A DNA stretch of 64,000 bases from Anaerolineaceae bacterium UBA6073. GTDB lineage: Bacteria; Chloroflexota; Anaerolineae; Anaerolineales; Anaerolineaceae. The translations under genes were made by a program, and so were the position numbers. The stretch lies in contig DIXT01000006.1 of NCBI GenBank assembly GCA_002436085.1, positions 3,132 to 67,131 of the forward strand, written 5' to 3'. The notes under the pieces were generated by a model that had not been told where the DNA came from, did no database searches, and was given only the letters and a program-made list of their open reading frames with translations. This document shows positions 52,800 through 61,789 of this stretch, one piece after another (the stretch's first letter is position 1; each line of letters opens with the position of its first letter).

Positions 52800-53930
52800 T
52801 TAATTGGTCGTACCCTTGATGACAGGGAATATTATATAGTAATAAAGTGGTCCTATGTACGTATTCCCGCTGGTGTAATAGGTACGCCCGGTTCCGCCGT
52901 ACCACGAGGCTTCCGAAGCCAGCCTTGGGCGCCCGCCCTGGGTGGCTGCGTCCCAGTTAATATCCACATCCCGGAAGGTGATATCCACAGATTTGCCCCA
53001 GCAGTAATTGACGCAGGCGTTCAGGGTGCCCTGTTCTATCACCATGAAGTGCAAATGGTGGCCGGTGCTGTAGCCTGTATCGTCCGCAAATGCGATAGTC
53101 TGACCCTGAAAAACTGGTACGCCGAACTTGCGCAGGTTTTGCGGCACGCTGCCCTTGGCAATGTGCAGATAGAGATGATACGTGTATGGGGTGGTGGAGC
53201 GGTCTTGAATGGTGATGCTGTTGGTGCAACTAGAGTCACCGTTGTTGCAGCTGTCCTTAAAGTGGTACACGTACCCGGACTTAGCCGCGGTAATTTCGAA
53301 CATCGTGCCGTCCGCAAAGTCGAAGGCATACAGGCAGTAGTTGTTGGCGCAGGAGGTATGCCCGACCGACCAGGTGAGACGTTTTGTCAGCCCGCCGCGC
53401 CAGGGCAGTTTGAAGCCGCCGTAAATTGTGCCCGTGATGTGAGCTTTCGGGTCGTATTCTGTGAAACGCCCGTAAATTTCCGAGTCGCCGAAGTCCGATT
53501 CCTTAAGCTTCTCTAAAAACTCAGTGTCATCTTTCTGATATAAATTCCACTGCCCGCTTTCCTCATTCCAGAGCGCGAGGATGGCACTTGGTTCGCGTGC
53601 CAGCAGCTCGCCGGTATCCGGGTCGCTGGCTGCCATCCACAAGACTGCCTGGTCCTTGACTGCGTTAAAGGCAATGTCATCCAGCTTCAAGCCGTCGAGG
53701 CCGCGTTCCGACAGGGCGCCGGGCAGCTGGGCGAATAGCAGGCTGTCCAGAGACGCGCCAGAAGGCGTGCCCTGGCCAAGTGGGTTCTTGGAGCTTTCTT
53801 TATTAACATCCGAGAAGATCAGCACAAGGCTCAGCACAAATAAGAATGCCGCGGCAATAAAAAGAAATCTATAGCTCTTTTTGGGGCGTTCTTCCGGGTC
53901 AGTATTTGGCGAAAAGGTTTGATTGTTCAT
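52800..53930 (-). CDS. M23 (LytM)-family peptidase-like envelope protein
   Basis: 376 aa. Membrane anchor or signal helix at about 22-42 (FLFIAAAFLFVLSLVLIF). The C-terminal half is M23-like: a His/Asp site (SVGHTSCANNYCLYAFDF), YHLYLHIAKGSVPQNL, and the HxH metal site in STGHHLHFMV. These are the three zinc-binding parts, so activity is likely, either on peptidoglycan peptides or as a carrier protein. Extra cysteines (CNNGDSSC, CVNYC) suggest disulfides. GC-rich again, in contrast to the gene just downstream; the compositional border runs through 52.73-52.80 kb. Start 53930. Confidence 0.83.
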   Translation of the reverse strand: MNNQTFSPNTDPEERPKKSYRFLFIAAAFLFVLSLVLIFSDVNKESSKNPLGQGTPSGASLDSLLFAQLPGALSERGLDGLKLDDIAFNAVKDQAVLWMAASDPDTGELLAREPSAILALWNEESGQWNLYQKDDTEFLEKLKESDFGDSEIYGRFTEYDPKAHITGTIYGGFKLPWRGGLTKRLTWSVGHTSCANNYCLYAFDFADGTMFEITAAKSGYVYHFKDSCNNGDSSCTNSITIQDRSTTPYTYHLYLHIAKGSVPQNLRKFGVPVFQGQTIAFADDTGYSTGHHLHFMVIEQGTLNACVNYCWGKSVDITFRDVDINWDAATQGGRPRLASEASWYGGTGRTYYTSGNTYIGPLYYYIIFPVIKGTTN

Positions 53931-54386
53931 AAGTCACCGCGCAGTAGGTTGGTTTGGAATATTCTCATTAATTTGGTGCAACTTATGTGCCAGAACAAGT
54001 GGTCGTGAGTTGGCCCCCAGGCGCGGGACCATAAAGGTTAGAATGGGTTTGGGATGGACGCGAACGAGCAAGCAAACACAGGACTGCCAGACCCAAGGCT
54101 GGACCAGCTCACAGACGTGTTCATCAAGGAAACCTGCGGCAGGATAAGCGGAAAACGGCTTGTTCTGCTGCTGCGCCTGCTCTTCGCGCGGCAGCAGCCA
54201 GCTTTGGGAAAAGCAGACGGTAGCTACTCCCTTTCGTCCTGACGCTCGTTCAGTTGATGGTGTGGATCTTTTTGGTTCCTAATTCACCACAATCCCGAAA
54301 AGTTTGGTTAAGGACTATGGTGCATTAAAAATATCTGAAAATCGTTCAGGCTTTGCAGCGGTTTTTATCCTGGTATCGTACAATTG
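53931..54386. other. Intergenic region with only weak reading frames
   Basis: About 450 bp. A 62-codon plus-strand frame (54054-54242) has no ribosome site, no recognisable motif and no clear hydrophobic part. I count it as chance. No repeat or terminator recognised. Confidence 0.55.
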
Positions 54387-55313
54387 ATGTGTATGAATAT
54401 GCAAGAACTGACTGAACCTCTGCAAAGCAATGCACCTGATCCAAGCGTGATCGGGGAGTACATTTTTGAGGATATCGCGCGGGCACTCAAGTTTCGCCCA
54501 GGAGCTTTGTTTTATCAAGTATTCCGTCGGCTGACTCAGAAGGCAGCCCGGGAATTCGCGGAAATCCTGCTCCGCGTTGACCGGTCCCTGGCAGCGGGAG
54601 ATATTTGTCCAACCGCGAAACTCGCATTGGATTACTTTACGGACGGGCAGGAATTCATTGGTGAGGAGCGAGTTCCGCACGAAGCGCCTTTATTGGTTGT
54701 GGCTAATCATGCAGGCGGGGCAGACAGCCTTGGCGCTCTTAGTTGTGTAGCGAGAAACGACAGCAGTGTGGTGGCTGGAAAACGCCCCATGCTCGAAGTG
54801 CTCCCGAATGTCTCCCGACATCTGGTCTTTTTGGAAACAGATCCAGTTGGGCGCATGGGGAATATGCGCAAGATCATCGAAAAACTTAAAGCCGGAGAAG
54901 CAATAATTCTCTTTCCAAGAGGATTATTAGAACCAGACCCGGCTTTAGTCCCTGGCGCTCTGCAGTCCCTTAAGGCCTGGTCGCAAAGCACAGGAATTTT
55001 TCTCTCCAAAGTGCCCGAGACGCGCTTGTTGCCCTTGTTAATCAGCCAGACCGTCGCCCCCAAGGTCTGGAAGAGCTTGTTTGTAACCTGGTCGAAGAAT
55101 CCCAAAAGGCGCCAACAGCTGGCGATGATCACACAATTTGCCATGCAGCGGCTGCATCCGGGTAAAGACTGGAAAATTCCTATCCGGGTGCAGGTGGGAA
55201 ATGCTTATGACCCACGAGAACTATCCAACAGCTTGGATCCGCGGGAGATTAATCAATCCGTTCAAAAAGTGATGTCTGAGCTGCTGCTATCCGCCTATCC
55301 GGCCAGCGCCTGA
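54387..55313 (+). CDS. PlsC-like acyltransferase family protein
   Basis: 308 aa. The acyltransferase signature H-x4-D appears in VVANHAGGADSLGAL, and AIILFPRGLLEPDPALVPGA corresponds to the FPEG-type substrate motif (Glu replaced by Arg). VFLETDPVGRMGNMRKIIEK fits the region between. Probably transfers a fatty acyl chain onto a lipid, perhaps glycerolipid synthesis or lipid modification. There are several possible starts (TTG 54384, ATG 54387, 54393, 54399), none with a good ribosome site. Stops 6 bp before the convergent thiolase gene. Confidence 0.78.
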   Translation: MCMNMQELTEPLQSNAPDPSVIGEYIFEDIARALKFRPGALFYQVFRRLTQKAAREFAEILLRVDRSLAAGDICPTAKLALDYFTDGQEFIGEERVPHEAPLLVVANHAGGADSLGALSCVARNDSSVVAGKRPMLEVLPNVSRHLVFLETDPVGRMGNMRKIIEKLKAGEAIILFPRGLLEPDPALVPGALQSLKAWSQSTGIFLSKVPETRLLPLLISQTVAPKVWKSLFVTWSKNPKRRQQLAMITQFAMQRLHPGKDWKIPIRVQVGNAYDPRELSNSLDPREINQSVQKVMSELLLSAYPASA

Positions 55314-55319
55314 GGGCTT

Positions 55320-56528
55320 TCAGTCCAACCATTCGATAATCGCGGCTTCGCCCTGCCCGACGCCCACGCACAGCGCCGCCAACCCGAAAAACGGGCGCCT
55401 GGCTTCGGGCGCTCTGCGGCGCATTTCGTGCACCAGGGTGGTCAGGATGCGCGCGCCGGAACAGCCCAGCGGATGGCCCAGCGCGACCGCCCCGCCGTTC
55501 ACGTTCGTGATTTCGTGCGGCAACCCCAGTTCCCGCATGACCGCCAGAGCCTGCACCGCGAAAGCTTCGTTTATTTCCGCCAAACCGATATCCTCTATCG
55601 TCAGGCCGGCTTTCTTCAGGGCTCGACGCGTCGCCTCGATGGGACCCAGCCCCATGATGCGCGGTTCGATACCGGAAGCGGCGCCGCTGACCAAGCGTGC
55701 AAGCGGTTTTATCCCGAGCATGCGGGCTTTTTCTGCGCTCATCAGCACCAGCGCGGCAGCGCCGTCGTTCAATCCAGAGGAATTACCCGCAGTAACGCTG
55801 CCGTCGGGTTTAAAGGCGGGTTTTAGCTTGCTCAGGGCTTCCAGGCTGGTGTCGCGCCGCGGACGTTCGTCCAGGCTGACGAGAACCGGTTCGCCTTTGC
55901 GCTGAGGGATGGGCACGGGCAGGATTTCCTCGGCGAACTTGCCCTGGTCCTGGGCGGCTACCGCGCGCTGATGGCTGAAGAACGCGAATTCGTCCTGTTC
56001 CTGGCGGGTAATACCGGTCTGCGCGGCGATGTTTTCGGCGGTCACGCCCATCGCTTCCGTGCCGTAGAGCGCTTCCATACGCGGATTGACGAAGCGCCAG
56101 CCCAGCGCCGTATCGTAAGCAGTCAGATTGCCGCCGCCGGAAGTTTTGGCAAAGGCGTAGGGCGCGCGGCTCATGCTTTCCACTCCGCCTGCCACGTAAA
56201 TTTCGCCTTCCCCCGCGCGGATGGCCCTGGCTGCCAGGTTCACCGCCGCCAAGCCCGAAGCGCACAGGCGGTTGACCGTCAGAGCGGGCACCTGGGGCGG
56301 CAGCCCGGCCAGCAGCGCAGCCATGCGCGCCACGTTGCGGTTGTCCTCGCCCGCCTGGTTGGCGCAGCCGAAGTAGACCTCGTCAATTTGATGGGGATCT
56401 ATGCCAGCCCGCCGCACAACTTCAGCGATGACCAGCGCGGCCAGGTCGTCCGGGCGGACGGTGGAAAGCGCGCCGTTCAGGCTGCCGATAGGGGTGCGCA
56501 GGGCTTGGACGATGACAGCTTCGTTCAT
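55320..56528 (-). CDS. Thiolase (acetyl-CoA acyltransferase)
   Basis: 402 aa. The nucleophile Cys89 lies in NRLCASGLAAVN, GGVESMSRAPYAF is the acyl-CoA loop, and the C-terminus has NEAFAVQALAVMRELGL, GGAVALGHPLGCSGARI (His and second Cys). A full-length, intact degradative or synthetic thiolase of the PcaF/FadA/AtoB group; direction not decided by sequence. Divergent from the ferredoxin-oxidoreductase operon across about 170 bp, so the two could share control. GGAGCC precedes the start at 56528. Confidence 0.93.
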   Translation of the reverse strand: MNEAVIVQALRTPIGSLNGALSTVRPDDLAALVIAEVVRRAGIDPHQIDEVYFGCANQAGEDNRNVARMAALLAGLPPQVPALTVNRLCASGLAAVNLAARAIRAGEGEIYVAGGVESMSRAPYAFAKTSGGGNLTAYDTALGWRFVNPRMEALYGTEAMGVTAENIAAQTGITRQEQDEFAFFSHQRAVAAQDQGKFAEEILPVPIPQRKGEPVLVSLDERPRRDTSLEALSKLKPAFKPDGSVTAGNSSGLNDGAAALVLMSAEKARMLGIKPLARLVSGAASGIEPRIMGLGPIEATRRALKKAGLTIEDIGLAEINEAFAVQALAVMRELGLPHEITNVNGGAVALGHPLGCSGARILTTLVHEMRRRAPEARRPFFGLAALCVGVGQGEAAIIEWLD

Positions 56529-56696
56529 CAGGGGGCTCCTTTGGGTCGGGATTATCTGAATTTTACCATCAGGCGGGTTTTAAGCCAGATGGCTGCTGCT
56601 TCTCTGACCAGCGCATTTTGCAGTATACTAAACACGGAACCCTGCTCATCTCACCCATCGGGCAGGGAATATTTTCCAGAAAAAAGGAGGACGCGC

Positions 56697-56960
56697 ATGC
56701 CCGCTAAGGGATGGGTAGAAATCAACGAACTGTACTGCAAAGCCTGTGAGTTGTGCGTGACCGACTGCCCCAGCAATGTTTTGGCACTCGATCTGACACA
56801 TCTCAGCCCCAAAGGCTATCATCCCGCTATGATGCTGCACCCGGAAGCTTGTACCGGCTGCGGGATCTGCGCGGTGGTCTGCCCGGACGCGGCTATCACC
56901 GTGTACCGCGGCACCAGACCCGGGAAGCAAGTGGAAGGGGAGGTGAAGCATGGCGCGTGA
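56697..56960 (+). CDS. 2-oxoacid:ferredoxin oxidoreductase, delta (ferredoxin) subunit
   Basis: 87 aa. Two 4Fe-4S clusters: CKACELCVTDCP and CTGCGICAVVCP. It passes electrons from the catalytic subunits to ferredoxin. Start at 56697 with AAGGAGG. A TATACT box at 56624 is a possible minus-10. Overlaps the alpha subunit gene by 11 bp. The order delta-alpha-beta-gamma matches VOR/KOR-type operons. Confidence 0.92.
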   Translation: MPAKGWVEINELYCKACELCVTDCPSNVLALDLTHLSPKGYHPAMMLHPEACTGCGICAVVCPDAAITVYRGTRPGKQVEGEVKHGA

Positions 56961-58074
56961 ACTGATTAAAGGCAACGTAGCCGTGGCGGAAGCCGCGGTG
57001 CGGGCTGGCCTGGTTTCGTATTTTGGCTATCCGATTACCCCCCAGACCGAACTTTTGGAATACCTTTCCGCGCGCATGCCTGAGCTCGGGCGCGCTTTTG
57101 TGCAGGCGGAAAGCGAACTAGGCGCCATCAACATGGTGTACGGCGCGGCTTGCACCGGCCGGCGCACCATGACTTCCAGCTCCAGCCCGGGCGTCAGCCT
57201 GATGCAGGAGGGTCTGTCGTATATCGCCTGCACGGAACTGCCGGTCGTGGTGGTGAACGTTGTGCGCGGCGGTCCGGGGTTGGGCAACATCGCGCCTTCC
57301 CAGGGCGATTACAACCAGGCTACCCGCGGCGGCGGTCACGGCGAATATCACCAGCTTGTGCTGGCGCCTTCTTCCGTGCAGGAAGCCGTGGACCTGACCA
57401 CGCTGGCGTTTGACCTGGCGGAGAAATACCGCAATATCGTCATGATTCTGATGGACGGCAGCCTGGGACAGATGATGGAACCCGCCGAATTACCGCCTTT
57501 CCAGCCTATCAAGACGGAAGTCCCGGATTGGGCGGTGAACGGGGAAAGCGGACGCGAAAAGCGCGTGCTGACCTCCATCAACATTGACCCCCCGGCGCAG
57601 GAACGCACGAACATCCGCCTGATGACCCGCTGGCAGGAAATTGAAGCCAACGAAGTGCGCACCAAGGGCTATTACCTCGAAGACGCGGAGTATGTGGTGG
57701 TTGGTTACGGCACCGCAGGTCGGATTGCGCTCTCCGCGGTGCGCGAGGCGCGCGAGAAGGGGCTCAAGGTTGGGCTGCTGCGCCCGATTACCGTGGCGCC
57801 TTTTCCGGTCAAAAAGATTGAAGAACTTGTCCCTACGACAAAAGCTTTTTTGGTTGTGGAGATGAACAACGGGCAGATGCTTGAAGACGTGCGTCTGGCA
57901 GTATTAGGCCGCAAACCCATCGCGTTCTACGGCAGAATGGGCGGCATGGTTCCCTATCCGGATGACGTCCTGCACGAAATTGAAGTGCTGGCTTCCGGCG
58001 AAGTCAATTTTGATGAACACCCGCGCGACCGTTGGTTGGCGCAAATGCGCGCTGAATTTGGAACAGGAGCATGA
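56950..58074 (+). CDS. 2-oxoacid:ferredoxin oxidoreductase, alpha subunit (VorB-like)
   Basis: 374 aa. NVAVAEAAVRAGLVSYFGYP is the N-terminal Rossmann-like signature; PQTELLEYLSARMPELG, SSSSPGVSLMQEGLSYIACT, NVVRGGPGLGNIAPSQGDYN and VVEMNNGQMLEDVRLAVLGR are conserved in the 3-methyl-2-oxobutanoate and 2-oxoglutarate enzymes. Closest in wording to VorB, so branched-chain 2-oxoacids (from Val, Leu, Ile) are the likeliest substrates. The beta gene starts 1 bp after its stop. Confidence 0.92.
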   Translation: MARELIKGNVAVAEAAVRAGLVSYFGYPITPQTELLEYLSARMPELGRAFVQAESELGAINMVYGAACTGRRTMTSSSSPGVSLMQEGLSYIACTELPVVVVNVVRGGPGLGNIAPSQGDYNQATRGGGHGEYHQLVLAPSSVQEAVDLTTLAFDLAEKYRNIVMILMDGSLGQMMEPAELPPFQPIKTEVPDWAVNGESGREKRVLTSINIDPPAQERTNIRLMTRWQEIEANEVRTKGYYLEDAEYVVVGYGTAGRIALSAVREAREKGLKVGLLRPITVAPFPVKKIEELVPTTKAFLVVEMNNGQMLEDVRLAVLGRKPIAFYGRMGGMVPYPDDVLHEIEVLASGEVNFDEHPRDRWLAQMRAEFGTGA

Positions 58075-58075
58075 G

Positions 58076-58858
58076 ATGATTGAATTAGACGTGAAACTGG
58101 TCTACCGACGCCCGCTTGGCTTTGAAGAGCGCGGCACGCATTACTGCCCCGGCTGCACGCATGGGGTGGCGCACCGCTTGATCGCGGAAGTGCTGGAAGA
58201 AATGGGCGAGTTGCAGCATACCATTGGCGTAGCGCCGGTGGGATGCGCGGTGTTTGCCTACAACTATTTTGCCTTTGACTTTGTGGAAGCCCCGCACGGG
58301 CGCGCCCCGGCTATGGCGACTGGCATCAAACGCACGCTGCCGGACCGCATAGTTTTCACCTACCAAGGCGACGGCGACCTGGCTTCTATCGGCATGGGCG
58401 AGATTGTGGCAGCCGCTGCCAGAGGTGAGCAAATCACCACGGTTTTCATCAACAACACTAACTACGGCATGACTGGCGGCCAGATGGCGCCGACCACCCT
58501 GCCTGGGCAGGTGACCACCTCCTCGCCGTTGGGTCGGGATGTGGAGCGGCAGGGCTACCCTATCCGTACCGCCGAAATGCTGGCAACCCTGGACGGTGCT
58601 GCGTACGTGGTGCGCCGCAGCCTGCACGACGCGAGAAACATTCGCCTGGCGAAAAAAGCCCTGCGCACGGCCTTTGAGGTCCAAAAACAGGGCCTGGGCT
58701 TCTCAATGGTGGAACTGCTCTCCACCTGCCCGACGAACTGGAATATGACGCCCGCCAACGCGCGCGTATGGCTGGCGGAACACATGCTTCCCTATTACCC
58801 GGTCGGGGATTTCAAAGTCTCGGGCGCGATTGCTTTTGAGAAACAAGGAGGGAACTGA
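58076..58858 (+). CDS. 2-oxoacid:ferredoxin oxidoreductase, beta (thiamine diphosphate) subunit
   Basis: 260 aa. GTHYCPGCTHGVAHRLIAEV holds the cluster-binding CxxC, and YQGDGDLASIGMGE ... NNTNYGMTGGQ is the GDG-x(n)-N thiamine diphosphate site. GVAPVGCAVFAYNYFAFDFV is also typical. The ATG at 58076 overlaps the upstream stop region closely (GGAGCATGAG), so translation is coupled; the gamma gene begins 1 bp after this gene's stop. Confidence 0.93.
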   Translation: MIELDVKLVYRRPLGFEERGTHYCPGCTHGVAHRLIAEVLEEMGELQHTIGVAPVGCAVFAYNYFAFDFVEAPHGRAPAMATGIKRTLPDRIVFTYQGDGDLASIGMGEIVAAAARGEQITTVFINNTNYGMTGGQMAPTTLPGQVTTSSPLGRDVERQGYPIRTAEMLATLDGAAYVVRRSLHDARNIRLAKKALRTAFEVQKQGLGFSMVELLSTCPTNWNMTPANARVWLAEHMLPYYPVGDFKVSGAIAFEKQGGN

Positions 58859-58859
58859 A

Positions 58860-59399
58860 ATGCAGAATGAAATCATCATTTCAGGCTTTGGCGGTCAGGG
58901 AACGCTTTACGCCGGCCAGCTGCTGGCCTATGCCGCCATGGATGATGGCCGGCACGTAACCTGGATCCCCTCGTACGGCCCGGAAATGCGCGGTGGAACC
59001 GCCAACTGCACCGTCGTTATCTCCGACCAGGAAATTGGCTCTCCTTCGGTGAAGTATCCACGGGCCGTCCTGGCGATGAATTTGCCCTCGCTGGACAAAT
59101 ACGAGCCGCTGGTGGCCGTGGGCGGCTGCCTGGTCGTAAACCAATCCATGGTCAACCGGGCTGTGACCCGCACAGATTTGCGCGTGGTGGCGCTGCCTGC
59201 CAATGCCATCGCGATGGAAATCGGAAACGAACGCGCCACCAACATGGTGATGCTGGGGGCGCTGATGGCCAACATGGATATTTTGCCGGAAGGGGCTTTG
59301 GAGCGCGCGCTCAAGGCGCATACTGCCCAACGCTTGCAAAAATTCGTGGAAATGAACACCCGCGCGCTGGCCCGCGGAGCGGAATATAAAGCAAACTAA
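58860..59399 (+). CDS. 2-oxoacid:ferredoxin oxidoreductase, gamma subunit
   Basis: 179 aa. SGFGGQGTLYAGQLLAYAAM (glycine-rich start), WIPSYGPEMRGGTANCTVVI and VVNQSMVNRAVTRTDLRVVA are diagnostic for the POR/KOR gamma subunit. Last gene of the four-gene operon, closed by a clear terminator. With the three other subunits it makes acyl-CoA, CO2 and reduced ferredoxin from 2-oxoacids. Confidence 0.94.
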   Translation: MQNEIIISGFGGQGTLYAGQLLAYAAMDDGRHVTWIPSYGPEMRGGTANCTVVISDQEIGSPSVKYPRAVLAMNLPSLDKYEPLVAVGGCLVVNQSMVNRAVTRTDLRVVALPANAIAMEIGNERATNMVMLGALMANMDILPEGALERALKAHTAQRLQKFVEMNTRALARGAEYKAN

Positions 59400-59418
59400 G
59401 CTGCCTCAACAAGAGATG

Positions 59419-59448
59419 CTGCCCGGTTTTTGGCCGGGCAGTTTTTTT
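59419..59448 (+). terminator. Rho-independent terminator of the oxidoreductase operon
   Basis: CTGCCCGG (59419-59426) pairs with CCGGGCAG (59434-59441), followed by seven T. Strong, about 20 bp after the gamma subunit stop. Confidence 0.9.
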
Positions 59449-59494
59449 ACGCTCAAAGGCAGCCTGGCGATAACCTGTATAATTATTCTCGAAT

Positions 59495-60376
59495 ATGGAT
59501 ACTGAGTTTTCCCCCTCCAAACAACTTGGCCTGTGGGTCAGCGCGGTTTTGCTTGTTACAATACTCGCCCTATTGTTTGTGCTGGTAGTCAATCCGGGCG
59601 GTATAGGCATTGCGTTACTTCTGCCGTGGAGAATTGCGGCGGGCGCACTGCTGAGCGGGCTTTTGCTGGGGCTGGTTTCTCGGGTGTACAGGCTGCTCAC
59701 CACGCGCTACATCCTTGGGCGCGGCGGGCTGGCGCTGCACTGGGGGCTGCGGCGGGAAGTCATTCCGATGCCGGCCGTCCAATGGATCCGGCCAGTCTCG
59801 GACTTCCAGACCCGGCTGCCGAGGCCAGTGGGCGCGCTGCCGGGCATGATCTTTGGTGCCCGCAATGTGCCTGGTTTGGGGCCGGTGGAATATGCCGCAT
59901 CGGATTCGAGCTCTCTGCTTCTGGTGGCTGCTTCCGGGCGTTATTTTGCTATTTCTCCGCGCGATCCGGAAACATTTCTTGGTTTGTATGAACGCCTGAG
60001 CGAACTGGGCAGCCTGGTCAGTTACGAGCCGCATTCCGAAAGCCTGGACACCCTGCGTAAGAAAATATGGCAGGACAAGATCGCCCGCGGCCTGCTAGCG
60101 GGCGGCTTTGCGGCAGGACTGCTGGTTTTGGCGCTGGCGTTCGCGCTGGCTGGCACCCGCGCGGAAATCACCTGGACCACACTAGAGCGGGTGGGGTCCG
60201 GCCAGGTTTTTCTTCTTGCGTTCTTCAGCCTGTTTATCTGGCTGCTGAATTTGGGGGTCGGGCTGTATTTTTACCTGCGCGGGGGCATGGAAAAAGCCAT
60301 GATTTACCTGTTATGGGCCGGATCTATCCTGACCTCACTGCTGCTGGCTGCGGCGATGCTCATTCTGGCATTATAA
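59495..60376 (+). CDS. Membrane protein with PH-like domain
   Basis: 293 aa. Two N-terminal helices (about 11-31 and 40-63), then a bacterial PH-like domain (TTRYILGRGGLALHWGLRRE, MPAVQWIRPVSDFQTRLP, FAISPRDPETFLGLYERL), then three hydrophobic segments. Bacterial PH (bPH) proteins are membrane-attached with unclear function. A TATAAT at 59478 is only 11 bp from the ATG, so transcription and translation would start almost together. No ribosome site seen. Confidence 0.72.
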   Translation: MDTEFSPSKQLGLWVSAVLLVTILALLFVLVVNPGGIGIALLLPWRIAAGALLSGLLLGLVSRVYRLLTTRYILGRGGLALHWGLRREVIPMPAVQWIRPVSDFQTRLPRPVGALPGMIFGARNVPGLGPVEYAASDSSSLLLVAASGRYFAISPRDPETFLGLYERLSELGSLVSYEPHSESLDTLRKKIWQDKIARGLLAGGFAAGLLVLALAFALAGTRAEITWTTLERVGSGQVFLLAFFSLFIWLLNLGVGLYFYLRGGMEKAMIYLLWAGSILTSLLLAAAMLILAL

Positions 60377-60464
60377 ATGCAAGGATTAAGAAAGTGTTGA
60401 CCCAAGGACAGTGACCGAAGGGAACGCTATGCAAGCTGGTTTACCCGGGTTGGCCGGGATTCCA

Positions 60465-60473
60465 TGCTATAAT
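60465..60473 (+). promoter_or_regulatory. Extended minus-10 promoter for the LCP gene
   Basis: TGCTATAAT, a TGn plus perfect TATAAT, about 48 bp before the ATG at 60521. No clear minus-35. Confidence 0.45.
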
Positions 60474-60520
60474 CGAAAAACAAACGGAGTGAAAACACCC
60501 CGTAGTTTTGCATTGAAACT

Positions 60521-61768
60521 ATGAAAGCGCCGCGCACCTTACCAATCCAATATTCCAGTTATGCGAGGTGCTTTTTGGCGCTTTTGGCGGCCATTGTTGC
60601 TCTGAGTGGCTGCGTGCGCGCTGTAGCTACGCCCACACCGCTCGCTTTCCCGGTTGAGGCGGACGCGACCGCCGCGGCTTTTCCCACGCCCGAAGTGTGG
60701 AACACCTTCGCGCCAGCCAGCATCGCGCCCGTTACGCCGATTCCGCCGGCGGCCGAACGCATGGCGCTGCCTGAGGACGTGGAAGTATGGCTGTTCTTAG
60801 GCTCCGACCAGGAAGCACCGTACCGGGGGCGCACGGAAGCGTTTCATCTGGCGTTTGTCAACACGCGGCTCTCAAAAGCCAGCGTGATTTCCATCCCGGG
60901 GAACCTGTTCGTGTTCATTCCGGGCTACACCATGCAGCGCCTGAACACCGCCTACCCGTTGGGCGGGATGAATCTTGTGCGGGAGACGCTCGCGTATAAC
61001 TTTGGAATAAAACCAGACCGCTTCGTGGTCGCCCATCCGCAGGAATTTGGCTGGCTGGTGGATGACTTGGGCGGGTTGGATGTCAGCGTTTTGCTGCCCA
61101 TCCGCGATGCGTGCGGCGGCCTGCCGGCCGGCTTGCACAGCATGAACGGGCAGAAAGCTTTGTGCTATGTTTCATATCTGTCCGGCGATGATGAAATTGA
61201 CCGGACCAGAAGGCAGCAGCAGATGCTGCAGTTGCTCTTTACAAAATTAGTCCAGAATGGACGCTTGGTTAAGCTGCCAGCGATGTACGTTTCGTACAAA
61301 GATCAGTTGGATACCGATTTTTCGCTGCCGGAACTGCTGCTGGATATTCCGCTTTTCCTGCGCCTGGGGGATCCGCAGCGCCTGAGCTATTATCTGCTCG
61401 GCTGGAACGAGCTCAGGAGCTGGGAGCTGCCGGATAATACCCAGACCAGCGTGCTCCTTCCGGACGCGGATGCGGTCAGCGCGGTCTTCACGCGCGCGCT
61501 GGAAGACGTCTTGCAGGCCAGTCCGCTCGGGGAAATCGTGCTGACCTACGCAGCGCAGCTGACCGAAGCCTCGGCATTTTCGCCGACGCCGCTGACGCCA
61601 ACGGCAACCGGCGCTTTCCCGGCCATCACGGGCACGCCAACGCCTACGCGCACCCTGCCGCCCGGCGTCACGCCGACCCCTGGCGTCACGCGCAGCCCGA
61701 TACCAACCGCCATTTTCCCGACCCCCTATCCGGTGACTACCCCTACGGATTCGGGTGAGTATCCTTAA
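60521..61768 (+). CDS. LytR-CpsA-Psr (LCP) family lipoprotein, degenerate
   Basis: 415 aa. Lipobox VALSGC near residue 31. The LCP domain spans about 90-310: LFLGSDQEAPYRGRTEAFHL, SVISIPGNLFVFIPGYTMQR, CYVSYLSGDDEIDRTRRQQQ. In active LCP enzymes the second block reads SIPRDxxVxIPG; here the Arg-Asp pair is Gly-Asn, and the usual RSDT motif is RTEA, so key pyrophosphate-binding residues are changed. LCP enzymes attach polymers to peptidoglycan. This member may bind without catalysis. The tail (about 345-415) is Thr/Pro rich and ends in TPTDSGEYP. The next gene starts 21 bp downstream. Confidence 0.82.
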   Translation: MKAPRTLPIQYSSYARCFLALLAAIVALSGCVRAVATPTPLAFPVEADATAAAFPTPEVWNTFAPASIAPVTPIPPAAERMALPEDVEVWLFLGSDQEAPYRGRTEAFHLAFVNTRLSKASVISIPGNLFVFIPGYTMQRLNTAYPLGGMNLVRETLAYNFGIKPDRFVVAHPQEFGWLVDDLGGLDVSVLLPIRDACGGLPAGLHSMNGQKALCYVSYLSGDDEIDRTRRQQQMLQLLFTKLVQNGRLVKLPAMYVSYKDQLDTDFSLPELLLDIPLFLRLGDPQRLSYYLLGWNELRSWELPDNTQTSVLLPDADAVSAVFTRALEDVLQASPLGEIVLTYAAQLTEASAFSPTPLTPTATGAFPAITGTPTPTRTLPPGVTPTPGVTRSPIPTAIFPTPYPVTTPTDSGEYP

Positions 61769-61789
61769 CAGAGGAACAACATTGTTCTG

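Noticed and set aside
54054..54242. 62-codon plus-strand frame in the gap after the M23-like gene
   Set aside because: No ribosome site and no recognisable motif; too weak to call.
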